The notes under the pieces: generated by a model
What the model was told of the DNA's origin: nothing
The model's database searches: none
What the model saw: only the letters and a program-made list of their open reading frames with translations
Assembly (NCBI RefSeq): GCF_003144535.1
Contig: NZ_PHFJ01000011.1
Location: forward strand, 1 to 64,000
Direction: 5' to 3'
Source: Proteus penneri
GTDB taxonomy: Bacteria > Pseudomonadota > Gammaproteobacteria > Enterobacterales > Enterobacteriaceae
DNA length: 64,000 nt
Made by a program: the position numbers and the translations under genes
Part shown: positions 63,950 through 64,000 of the stretch, in pieces
Layout of the letters: every line of letters begins with the position of its first letter
How positions within the stretch are numbered: the stretch's first letter is position 1

Positions 63950-64000
63950 TTAGTTCCATTGTTCGATTAATTGAGGCTGGCCAGATAATCCGTTATAAAC
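63950..64000 (-). CDS. 3' end of an upstream gene, cut by the window edge
   Basis: On the minus strand a frame open to the window edge ends VYNGLSGQPQLIEQWN and stops at 63952-63950, 23 bp before the start of the Cry-like gene. The close spacing suggests an operon. Too little is present to name it; another frame ends slightly earlier and cannot be excluded. Confidence 0.4.
   Translation of the reverse strand, partial: VYNGLSGQPQLIEQWN

Overview
The window looks like chromosomal DNA from an AT-rich member of the Morganellaceae, most likely Proteus. This rests on gene order and protein similarity recalled from E. coli and Proteus; no search was run. The left half is the conserved replication-origin neighbourhood of enteric bacteria: yieP, hsrA, rbsK, ravA-viaA, asnA/asnC, mioC, a recognisable oriC, mnmG-rsmG, the nine-gene ATP synthase operon atpIBEFHAGDC, then glmU and glmS with the attTn7 sequence at its 3' end.

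Past glmS the content is accessory or metabolic. A NYN-domain nuclease gene is preceded by a strong promoter and a GC-rich terminator hairpin (22833-23750). A phosphonate block follows: a Pho-box-driven ABC transporter of the 2-aminoethylphosphonate type, a FAD amine oxidoreductase and phosphonoacetaldehyde hydrolase (24280-30703). Next come an M20 peptidase with a YfcC-type carrier, a DUF411/CopG-like copper protein behind a CueR-type promoter, a YgiW/VisP-like protein, SatP, a rhomboid protease, NagK, a NADAR protein, a di-Mop molybdate protein and an LTA-synthase-like membrane sulfatase.

From 41236 to 51286 lies a formate dehydrogenase and selenocysteine locus: selB, selA (frameshifted here), fdhE, fdoI, fdoH, fdoG (read through an in-frame UGA as selenocysteine) and divergent fdhD. 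A TupA-like ATP-grasp gene, a small exported protein gene interrupted at a G9 tract, a nitrilase-family hydrolase and a LysR regulator follow.

The right end is the most unusual part. At 55651-61900 is a four-gene haem-acquisition cluster resembling hemophilin HphA, its Slam outer-membrane exporter, a TonB-dependent receptor and a dedicated TonB. Facing it is a 654-residue protein whose N-terminal half resembles the pore-forming helical domain of three-domain Cry delta-endotoxins, apparently downstream of another gene cut by the window edge. No rRNA, tRNA, insertion sequence, prophage or CRISPR array was seen.
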